64,000 nucleotides of DNA from an uncultured Bacteroidales bacterium (GTDB lineage Bacteria; Bacteroidota; Bacteroidia; Bacteroidales; UBA932), in the NCBI GenBank assembly GCA_947253655.1, contig CAMYAE010000006.1, forward strand, positions 25,363 through 89,362. Reading direction: 5' to 3'. Of the stretch, positions 19,114 to 26,997 are shown piece by piece. The first letter of the stretch is position 1, and every line of letters begins with the position of its first letter. A model generated the notes under the pieces. The model saw nothing but the letters and a program-made list of their open reading frames with translations, was not told where the DNA came from and did no database searches. The position numbers and the translations under genes were made by a program.

Positions 19114-21498
19114 ATGAAAGGGTATAAATTTATTTCTGCAATATTGGCTGCATTTTTATTGTGTGGAAGTTATGGTGCGGCAATTCCAAAATATGATAAA
19201 TTTCTAAAAGATGTGGTCGATTCCTCTTGCAGAGGACAAATAGGCATATATCGTACAGGTAAGGATAAAATATATTTGGAATTTGACAAAAAGAATTTGG
19301 GACGCAGAATGCTTGTGGGGAGCACCTTGTCTTCTGCAAGCGACCCGGCCTCTCTCGATGTGGGTTATAAATATAGTACTCCTCTATGTCTCAGGGTGGA
19401 ATTGATTGATAGCATGGTGACATTATTCGAATCCTCGGCCGGAGCTACTGCGAGAGATTCCCTTATGAGGCTTGCCATAAAGAGGAATTATACGCCTAAC
19501 CTTTATTCTCGTATCCCGCTTGCAGCATACAATAGCGATTCGTCAAAACTGATATTTGAGATTACCCCTATAATCAATTCCCTTAATCCGAAAGGCAAAG
19601 GCTTTTCAGTAGTAAAATCGGCTGAAGCCAAGAGTTTATATTATGGCAGAATCAGGTCTTATTCCGATAATGCATCTATAGTAGTGAATAACAAGGTGGA
19701 ATTTTCCCGTGCCGTCTTCATGGCAAAGATAAAGACAGGAGAGGGCACGATTTCATCGAATATTTCGTTTCTGCTTTTGCCGGAAGAAATGATGAGACCG
19801 AGAATATCGGATCCGCGCATAGGAGTGTTTTCCACAGGAGGAATAAACAGAAGGCAGAAAGTGGATCTTTCTTATGCGGAAGACGGCCTGAAAATGTATA
19901 GCGTCGCAAACAGATGGAGAATCGAACCGGTTGACATAAAGGCCTGGAAGAGAGGGAAGACTGTCGCCGTCAAAAAGCCGATAGTATGGTATATTGACAA
20001 CACCTTTCCCGCCTTATGGAAACGTCCTATCAGAGAGGGGGTTCTGGCATGGAATAAGGCTTTTGAAAAGATAGGTTTTAAAGATGTTATGCAGGTACGT
20101 GATTTTCCCACAATTGAGGAAGATCCTGAATTCGACCCTGACAACTTGAAATACAGTTGTATACGTTATGTGCCCAATGCTACGATGAATGCTTTCGGAC
20201 CGTCTTGGGTGGACCCTGTATCCGGAGAAATCCTTAATGCTTCTGTAATAGTGTATAATGATATTGTCCGTTTGATAAATAATTGGAGATTCGTTCAGAC
20301 AGCTCAGGTCGACAAGCGGGCCCGTTCCAAAAAAATGCCTGATGACCTTATTACAGAGTCTATTGTGTATGTGATCTCTCATGAAATAGGTCATACGCTC
20401 GGACTTATGCACAATATGGGGGCATCTTCGGCCTTTCCGGTCGATTCTCTCAGAAGTCCCTCATTTACAAAAAGATATGGTACAACCCCATCGATAATGG
20501 ATTATGCCAGGTTTAATTATGTGGCACAAAGAGGGGATAAAGGAGTAAAACTGACTCCTCCTGCAATAGGGGTTTATGATGACTATGTGATAGAGTGGCT
20601 GTATAAGCCGGTTATCAATGCCAAAGACATGTGGGAAGAGGCGGAGGCAGCCAAAAAAATCATTGACTCCAAAGAGGGGAACCCATTATACAGATATGGC
20701 CCTCAACAATTTAACAAAGATGAAAAATTGTGTCAAGACCCGTCAGCACTTGCCGAAGATCTTGGAGACGACCCGATTAAGGCGAGCGACTACGGGATTG
20801 AAAATCTTAAATATATCCTTCCTAATATTAGTGTATGGATAAAGGACGATGATGACTATTCGCACAGGAAGGCTTTATATTCACAGACAGCCAAACAATA
20901 TTACAGATATTTGGATAATGTGCTGGCACAAGTAGGAGGAGTCAGGCTGTACAGAGTCAGGGCTGACAGAGGACAGTCGCCGGCTGTCCCTTTATCTGCG
21001 GCAGTACAGAAATCGTCTCTGAAATGGACGGTCAATCAGCTGAAAAATTCATCATGGATGGAGGATAAGACATTAAGGGAGAATATAGGACTTCATATCC
21101 CTTATACGGTGAAAATAACCGAAATGATAGCGGATAAACTTACAAATGAAGTACCGCGAAAGGTCGAAATATCCTCTTATGCTGCATTGAACGGTAGCGC
21201 ATATTCATTAAGCGATTATTATGACGATATATACAATGAAATCTTTGAGTTTTCTGAAGACATTTCCGAACCGATGAATAATTTACAGAGAAATATAACT
21301 GAGAAGTTAGTAAAGAATTTCATTGCTGTAAAATCCAAGGGGGTGGCATCGAATGGAGATTTGGCTGCATACGAGTGCCGTATGCTTTCAAAGATAAAAA
21401 CACTTTCTTCACTCAGACGCACCTCTTCTTCCGGAAGAGCCGCGGCAAATTATGAATATTTATATTATATAACATCTAATGCTTTAGGAGAAAAATAG
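19114..21498 (+). CDS. Zinc-dependent metalloprotease, DUF5117/DUF4953 type
   Basis: The frame is open from 18943, but the ATG at 19114 follows the upstream stop by 25 nt and gives a signal peptide (MKGYKFISAILAAFLLCGSYG), so the protein has 794 residues. The zinc motif HEIGHTLGLMH (His423, Glu424, His427, His433) and a Met-turn (SIMDYARF, about residue 460) mark a metzincin-type peptidase. The N-terminal region corresponds to DUF5118/DUF5117 and the C-terminal part to DUF4953. The protein is exported and probably acts in the periplasm or at the surface. It is the only clear enzyme in SusCD locus 2 apart from the UshA-like protein 2 nt downstream, so this locus may feed on protein or glycoprotein rather than free polysaccharide (inference). 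Confidence 0.92.
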   Translation: MKGYKFISAILAAFLLCGSYGAAIPKYDKFLKDVVDSSCRGQIGIYRTGKDKIYLEFDKKNLGRRMLVGSTLSSASDPASLDVGYKYSTPLCLRVELIDSMVTLFESSAGATARDSLMRLAIKRNYTPNLYSRIPLAAYNSDSSKLIFEITPIINSLNPKGKGFSVVKSAEAKSLYYGRIRSYSDNASIVVNNKVEFSRAVFMAKIKTGEGTISSNISFLLLPEEMMRPRISDPRIGVFSTGGINRRQKVDLSYAEDGLKMYSVANRWRIEPVDIKAWKRGKTVAVKKPIVWYIDNTFPALWKRPIREGVLAWNKAFEKIGFKDVMQVRDFPTIEEDPEFDPDNLKYSCIRYVPNATMNAFGPSWVDPVSGEILNASVIVYNDIVRLINNWRFVQTAQVDKRARSKKMPDDLITESIVYVISHEIGHTLGLMHNMGASSAFPVDSLRSPSFTKRYGTTPSIMDYARFNYVAQRGDKGVKLTPPAIGVYDDYVIEWLYKPVINAKDMWEEAEAAKKIIDSKEGNPLYRYGPQQFNKDEKLCQDPSALAEDLGDDPIKASDYGIENLKYILPNISVWIKDDDDYSHRKALYSQTAKQYYRYLDNVLAQVGGVRLYRVRADRGQSPAVPLSAAVQKSSLKWTVNQLKNSSWMEDKTLRENIGLHIPYTVKITEMIADKLTNEVPRKVEISSYAALNGSAYSLSDYYDDIYNEIFEFSEDISEPMNNLQRNITEKLVKNFIAVKSKGVASNGDLAAYECRMLSKIKTLSSLRRTSSSGRAAANYEYLYYITSNALGEK

Positions 21499-21500
21499 TT

Positions 21501-23078
21501 ATGAAACAAATCAATATTTTTGCCATATTTATTACAGTAGTTTTTTTCTCTTCCTGCACTGTCCTGAAAGACGGAAGTTATAGCCTTAATGTGCTCTCTA
21601 CTAACGATGTACATGGTCAGTTGTTTGACAAGGCCTTTAACGGAATGCGTAACCCTAAGGGGTCTCTTTTTGCCGCTTATACATCTATAAAGAATGTCAG
21701 GGACACTTCCGAAACCATATTGATTGATGCCGGAAACGCATTGAGCGACGGTGCGGCTAATTTTTATTATAACTATGTAAATCTTACCGAGCCGCACCTA
21801 TATCCGAATATAGCCGGTTATATGGGCTATGATGTATTTATCCCCGGAACAGATGACAGGGATGACGGTCTGTTTTCCGATAAGGTCAAGAAGGAATTCA
21901 GGAAAAATGGCGTTAAGGTTCTCGAAAAAGACGATTTTATAATTATAAAAAAAGGCGGTCTGAGAGTTGCGGTCCTGGGCAGCATAAATGCATTGAAGGC
22001 GGCATCTAAAAAACATCCTGATGCGGTTATAGCAAAAGCAGATGCCAAGTCAAGCATAGAAGACTTGAATGGCATTGATTTGCTTTTAGTTGCAGACGAT
22101 CATCGCAAAGTTGCCGAGAAAAGAGGGGATACTTATGTTCTTGACGCAGGAAGCTATGCCAAGAATATCGGTATCGGTTATATGAATATTGAAGTGCATG
22201 GAGGCAAGATTATTTCCAAGAAATGGGAGGTTTCCTGTCCTTCAATTGATATTGAAGATGCGGATGCCGGGATAAAGGATTTTTTTGAATCCGAATATTC
22301 CCGAATTAATGACTTTGTGAAAGAGCCTGTCGGAGAGCTTAGAATGCGGTTGAATTCGAGAGATGCGTATAAAGGTGCTTCCGAGTATATGAATTTTTAT
22401 CATACGCTCGCTCTTTCCCAAGAGGGTGTCGACATTTCCATGGCTGCTCCTTTGGCCGTTGACGGTATTATCGAGCCGGAAGAAATCAATTACAGCAATT
22501 TGTCGAAACTATATCCTTTTGCGAACAAATTGTTGGTGGTCAGGATGTCAGGAAAGGAAATAAAAGCTTATCTCGAAGCCTCTTACGATGCCTGTATTAG
22601 GACAATGAATTCGGGAGAAGAGCATATTTTCCGTCTCAAAGAATCAAAAGATTACCGTACAAATAAGTTGAAAAGTAATTTTGAGAAGTCTCCGGCACAT
22701 TTCGATTCTGCCGGTGGGCTTATATACACGGTAGATGTGACAAAACCCCTCGGAGAAAGGATAAATATAAGTTCTTTTGCGGACGGAGGGGAATTCGTTC
22801 CCGAAAAGGAGTATAATGTCGGCATAACCTCATACCGCTCTGTAGGTGCGGGAGGTCTTCTGGCTGCTGCAGGAATCAGGCCTGACAAACTCGGAGAGAG
22901 GATAGTCCTGAAATATCCCGAATTCAAGACCCTGTTATACAACTACGTTAAAAAGGAAGGCGAAATCTCTCCGGCAAAGATAAACGATGTCAAAGTTGTT
23001 GGTACATGGCGTTTTATCCCGGAGCAGATTGCAACGGAAGCCATTGAAAGGGATTTAGGACTTATGTTCGACAAATAA
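21501..23078 (+). CDS. UshA/5'-nucleotidase-like lipoprotein with degraded metal site
   Basis: A 525-residue lipoprotein (signal ending FFSSC) with the two-domain layout of 5'-nucleotidases: an N-terminal calcineurin-like metallophosphatase domain and a C-terminal 5'-nucleotidase domain (SAGGLIYTVDVTKPLGERI...ITSYRSVGAGG). The first metal motif NDVHG is present (Asp36, His38). The other family metal ligands appear to be replaced: the GD motif is GN (Asn79), the GNHE motif is GTDDRDD (residues 116-122), and the GHxH motif is ADDHRK (198-203). By family knowledge this should weaken or abolish two-metal phosphatase chemistry, leaving a binding role or another activity. Its stop lies one nucleotide from the convergent phosphatase gene stop, with no room for a terminator between them. 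Confidence 0.85.
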   Translation: MKQINIFAIFITVVFFSSCTVLKDGSYSLNVLSTNDVHGQLFDKAFNGMRNPKGSLFAAYTSIKNVRDTSETILIDAGNALSDGAANFYYNYVNLTEPHLYPNIAGYMGYDVFIPGTDDRDDGLFSDKVKKEFRKNGVKVLEKDDFIIIKKGGLRVAVLGSINALKAASKKHPDAVIAKADAKSSIEDLNGIDLLLVADDHRKVAEKRGDTYVLDAGSYAKNIGIGYMNIEVHGGKIISKKWEVSCPSIDIEDADAGIKDFFESEYSRINDFVKEPVGELRMRLNSRDAYKGASEYMNFYHTLALSQEGVDISMAAPLAVDGIIEPEEINYSNLSKLYPFANKLLVVRMSGKEIKAYLEASYDACIRTMNSGEEHIFRLKESKDYRTNKLKSNFEKSPAHFDSAGGLIYTVDVTKPLGERINISSFADGGEFVPEKEYNVGITSYRSVGAGGLLAAAGIRPDKLGERIVLKYPEFKTLLYNYVKKEGEISPAKINDVKVVGTWRFIPEQIATEAIERDLGLMFDK

Positions 23079-23079
23079 C

Positions 23080-24420
23080 TTATTTTGACGAAAGGCTTTT
23101 TTCCGCTTCCTCTATTCGAGGAATATAATATGACTTGAAATCATTCCAGCTATAATATCCCTCAAATGCAGGCTTGATTGGGATAGAGGCCGGTTTGCCA
23201 TTGTACAGTAATTTTAATAGGATTTCATCAGAACGCTTGCTCTTGTAGAATATGAATTGCAGGTTTGAAGCCATTGGAATGTCAAAACTTCTCCAATAAT
23301 TTTTAAGTTCTTCAGGATTGTCGATAACTATGCCAAAGTTGTTGAGACGCATAAAAGACATCATCGGCAATATAGCAGAGTCGTGCGAAAATCTCAGCCT
23401 TAAATCTACAGTCCCTGATTCCATGTCCTTATCTGCACTCTCTATAATTTCCCGAAGCCCGGCAGAAGAAGCAAGCATATTTTTGCCGTCTGTAAGAGGG
23501 GAAGAGCCAAGGTACAGATAACCGTTATAATTCCTTACTTCCCAGAAAGCAAAAAGCTCTTCCTTTGTGAATACATTTCCAAAAGGATTTTCAACACTTT
23601 CAAGGCATTGGACATCAAGCATGCACAACGCCAGGTCGGACATGAATTTCCACATTCCGTATTTATTCTCGACGTAATCGGTGTCATTGAAATATCTTTT
23701 TGCAAACGACAGAGCGTCAATCTTTGAAGCGAAAAAAGCTTTTTGAGACTTTAACGCTTTCTCATTCAGAGGCTTGCCTTTCACATATTGAGGACTTTTA
23801 GATGAGTTCGGCAGAAGATATGGCAGGAATACGTTGCCGGCATCAATACTGCAATCCAAACTTCTGTCCAAATGCCGTATTTCATCTACAAATGAAAACA
23901 TACTCATCATTGTGCGTTGGAAGTATGTGGATACTGCTATTGCAGATGTCTGTCCCCTAAAAACCTCAGGATAATTCTTAAACATACAGGCAGCCGCTTT
24001 TCTCCATTGTTTTTGTCCGCTTACGGTCAGGTCCCCTTCCCTGTATGCCACGTTATTGAAGAAGTCCTTATATCTCTCGAACAAGAGTTCTCCTTCAGAA
24101 TTAAGTTTGCCTTCATTGTGGGCAGACGATAAAATTGAATACACATCAGAGTACATTCCGGTTTCGTGTACATATCTTGCACCGTGCCGTCCGAACATGC
24201 TGATATAAAAAGGTTTATATCCCTTTGGCGCCTTGATGTCATCTTCTTCCGGAAAATCGTACATATACAATTCTCCTCCGCTCTTCCATATATTATCATA
24301 TATTTCAGATTCAGTGTCATACTTAAAAGGTGCATATTCCTGTGCGGCAGCACCATGGCTTATGTTTATCAGGGCAATCGACACCCCAAATGCAATAAAG
24401 GCTTTTCCGAATATTCTCAT
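23080..24420 (-). CDS. Histidine acid phosphatase (MINPP/phytase-like), exported
   Basis: A 446-residue exported protein (signal ending GAAAQ). The branch-2 histidine phosphatase signature GRHGARY (Arg78, His79, Arg82) carries the nucleophilic histidine, and the C-terminal partner motif is SHDSAILPM (His346, Asp347), the HD version of the HAE/HD proton-donor motif. The overall layout fits multiple inositol polyphosphate phosphatases and related phosphomonoesterases of Bacteroidota. The substrate could be inositol phosphates or other phosphomonoesters and cannot be fixed from sequence. It is a lone minus-strand gene between SusCD loci 2 and 3, convergent with the UshA-like gene and divergent from GH89. 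Confidence 0.92.
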   Translation of the reverse strand: MRIFGKAFIAFGVSIALINISHGAAAQEYAPFKYDTESEIYDNIWKSGGELYMYDFPEEDDIKAPKGYKPFYISMFGRHGARYVHETGMYSDVYSILSSAHNEGKLNSEGELLFERYKDFFNNVAYREGDLTVSGQKQWRKAAACMFKNYPEVFRGQTSAIAVSTYFQRTMMSMFSFVDEIRHLDRSLDCSIDAGNVFLPYLLPNSSKSPQYVKGKPLNEKALKSQKAFFASKIDALSFAKRYFNDTDYVENKYGMWKFMSDLALCMLDVQCLESVENPFGNVFTKEELFAFWEVRNYNGYLYLGSSPLTDGKNMLASSAGLREIIESADKDMESGTVDLRLRFSHDSAILPMMSFMRLNNFGIVIDNPEELKNYWRSFDIPMASNLQFIFYKSKRSDEILLKLLYNGKPASIPIKPAFEGYYSWNDFKSYYIPRIEEAEKSLSSK

Positions 24421-24442
24421 AATATAATTATAAAATAATATG

Positions 24443-24458
24443 CTTGTCTGTAGACAAG
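24443..24458. repeat. 16-nt perfect inverted repeat in the phosphatase leader
   Basis: Seven-base arms CTTGTCT and AGACAAG are separated by two bases. The element lies between the candidate -7 box at 24468-24475 and the phosphatase ATG at 24420, so it could be an operator or a small leader hairpin. No regulator gene is adjacent. Confidence 0.4.
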
Positions 24459-24467
24459 TCCTAATTG

Positions 24468-24475
24468 CAAATTTA
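24468..24475 (-). promoter_or_regulatory. Candidate -7 box for the histidine phosphatase gene
   Basis: TAAATTTG on the minus strand fits TAnnTTTG and would start transcription roughly 40 nt before the ATG. A TTTG lies upstream but at a 12-nt spacing, too short for a normal -33 element. Confidence 0.35.
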
Positions 24476-24681
24476 CAATTTTACAGACAAAAGAAAAATC
24501 CGGCTTTCCTTTGTGCAAATCTTGTAGTAAATAAGTATTTTCATCCGAGAGAGTGTCGAGTCTTTGTAAATTGCTTTTTGTTATTGAATTTAATCACTAA
24601 CTTGCATAATCAAAAATAACCAATAATATATAGAGCAATTGTTTATTTATAAGACAGTGATTATTGACAACTTGAAGCTTT

Positions 24682-26973
24682 ATGAAAATGAAAAATCCGG
24701 AAAAGACATCCTATAATCCGGCAAGCGTAAAAGCCGGCATTATTTCGTTATTTTTCTCTCTTATTTTAGTATTTACTGGAAGCTCTCGCTCGGCAGGTAA
24801 CAATCATTTGGCCGGCAAACAGGTTGCCTTGTGGATAGAGGATGCCGCTTATTTAGGACACAGGGTTGGAGACGGATTAAGGGTGTATGACAAGAATAAT
24901 GTCGTGAGAGACAATGCCTTGGGGAAAGTTGAGTGCAATCCTGACGAACTCGCAGTAAAAGAATTGACAAATAGGATATTACCTAAATACAAAGATAGAT
25001 TTGTATTTAAACAGATTGAAGCCGATACTGACATATTTGAATTGGAGCAGTCAGGACGAAAAATAGTCATTCGCGGCAATAATGCCAATTCTATGGCGGT
25101 AGGCCTTAATTATTATCTTAAAAATTATTGTCTTACCACAGTATCATGGTATGCGGATAATATTGTGCAGCTGCCTTCTAAATTGCCTAAGATTACTGAT
25201 AAGGTAAGTGTCAGGGCCGTTACGAGCAAACGCTTCTTCCTGAATTACTGTACATTCGGTTACACAATGCCATGGTGGAAATGGAAGGATTGGGAGCGTT
25301 TCATAGACTGGATGGCTCTTAATGGAATAAATATGCCTCTCGCCATAACCGGCCAGGAAGCGGTTTGGCAGAAAGTATGGAAAGAATTAGGCATAGGCGA
25401 TGAGCAGATAAGGGCATATTTTACAGGTCCTGCTCACTTGCCTTGGCATCGCATGAATAATATAGATTATTGGCAGGGCCCCCTTCCGCAAGGGTGGATC
25501 GATTCTCAAGCACAATTGCAGAAAAAAATACTTGCGAGAGAGAGGCAATTCAACATGAAGCCTGTACTTCCTGCTTTTGCCGGCCATGTCCCTGCTCAGT
25601 TTGCAGATATGCATCCTGAAGCTTCGGTTTCGGACATACCGGAGTGGGGCGGATTTGACAATAAATATTTGTGCCACTTCTTGTCTTCTGATGATCCTTG
25701 GTACGAAAAGATTCAAAAACGATTCCTTACCATACAAACAGACATGTATGGTACTGACCATATTTATGGCATGGACCTTTTCAATGAGGTTGAGGCTCCC
25801 TCTTGGGATCCGAAGACTTTGGCGTCTATCTCTCATAATGCTTATAAATCTCTGTCTGCCGTTGATCCTGATGCTATATGGCTCCAAATGGGCTGGCTAT
25901 TTTATGCAGATGCGGCTCATTGGAATCAAGAGAACATGAAGGCCTATATGACGGCTGTGCCAAAGGGAAAGCTGATAATGCTGGATTATTATATGGAGAG
26001 GACTGAAATATGGAAACTAAATAATAAGTTCTATGGGCAGGACTATATTCTCTGTTACCTTGGTAATTTCGGAGGCAATACTATGCTTTCAGGAAATTTT
26101 CATGAAACCTCCGCAAGGCTCAAAAACGCCTTTGAAAATGGAGGCGACAATCTTGTCGGTATAGGCTCCACTCTTGAAGGTTTCGGAGTAAATCAATTTA
26201 TGTATGAGTTTATATTGGACAAAGCATGGAATACCGGAATATCAGATAATCAATGGGTTAATAATTTGGCAGACAGGCATGTGGGACGCATCGAGCCTCT
26301 TGCCCGTCGTGCCTGGAATATTCTGACAGACTCCGTATACACTGCTCCCGCCACTGTCGGTCAGGCGACCCTTATAAATGCACATCCTTGTTTTAAAGGG
26401 CATTGGCGTTGGACAACGAGAACAGATGTGCCTTATTCATATAAAACTTTGGAGAGAGTCCTGACCATGCTCAAAAATGTAAAGTCGGATAGGGATACAT
26501 GGAAATATGATATTGTAAACATTGAGCGTCAATTGATTGGAGATGCATTTACTGATATGAGAAATGATTTTACTTCTGCCTATATGGAAGGAGACCTGAA
26601 TAAAGCAAGGACGGCAGGAGAAAAAATGATAGCGGCTCTTGACAGACTCGACGATATATTGGCAGGAATAAATGAATTTTCTTTGGAAAAGTGGGTTGAG
26701 GGAGCCAAATCATTTGCTGTAACAGATGCTGAAAAAGCATATTATGCGGAAAATGCAAGGACTCTTATTTCTATTTGGGGAGACAGCATTACGCTTACCG
26801 ACTATGGAAGCAGAACCTGGCATGGTATGGTGTCTTCATATTATAAGGCACGCTGGAAAATGTTTATTGACGGCGTCCTTAAATCTATGGAGGAAGGAAA
26901 AGACTTTGATATAAAATCTTTTGATGCTTCAATAAGAGAATTTGAAAAGTCTTGGGCAAAGGGCGAAAATTAA
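24682..26973 (+). CDS. Alpha-N-acetylglucosaminidase, glycoside hydrolase family 89
   Basis: A 763-residue exported GH89 enzyme, homologous to human NAGLU, which removes terminal alpha-linked GlcNAc. It has a signal segment (IISLFFSLILVFTGSSRS), an N-terminal alpha/beta domain (NSMAVGLNYYLKNYCL), the catalytic TIM barrel beginning near residue 175 (KRFFLNYCTFGYTMPWWKW, WMALNGINMPLA) and an all-helical C-terminal domain. The family's catalytic pair corresponds to Glu369 in FNEVEAPSWDP and Glu499 in STLEGFG. Known substrates of the family include heparan sulfate ends and alpha-1,4-GlcNAc caps of gastric mucin; which applies here is not determined. It precedes SusC by 24 nt and heads SusCD locus 3. 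Confidence 0.96.
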   Translation: MKMKNPEKTSYNPASVKAGIISLFFSLILVFTGSSRSAGNNHLAGKQVALWIEDAAYLGHRVGDGLRVYDKNNVVRDNALGKVECNPDELAVKELTNRILPKYKDRFVFKQIEADTDIFELEQSGRKIVIRGNNANSMAVGLNYYLKNYCLTTVSWYADNIVQLPSKLPKITDKVSVRAVTSKRFFLNYCTFGYTMPWWKWKDWERFIDWMALNGINMPLAITGQEAVWQKVWKELGIGDEQIRAYFTGPAHLPWHRMNNIDYWQGPLPQGWIDSQAQLQKKILARERQFNMKPVLPAFAGHVPAQFADMHPEASVSDIPEWGGFDNKYLCHFLSSDDPWYEKIQKRFLTIQTDMYGTDHIYGMDLFNEVEAPSWDPKTLASISHNAYKSLSAVDPDAIWLQMGWLFYADAAHWNQENMKAYMTAVPKGKLIMLDYYMERTEIWKLNNKFYGQDYILCYLGNFGGNTMLSGNFHETSARLKNAFENGGDNLVGIGSTLEGFGVNQFMYEFILDKAWNTGISDNQWVNNLADRHVGRIEPLARRAWNILTDSVYTAPATVGQATLINAHPCFKGHWRWTTRTDVPYSYKTLERVLTMLKNVKSDRDTWKYDIVNIERQLIGDAFTDMRNDFTSAYMEGDLNKARTAGEKMIAALDRLDDILAGINEFSLEKWVEGAKSFAVTDAEKAYYAENARTLISIWGDSITLTDYGSRTWHGMVSSYYKARWKMFIDGVLKSMEEGKDFDIKSFDASIREFEKSWAKGEN

Positions 26974-26997
26974 TCACAATAAACACTTATATAATCA

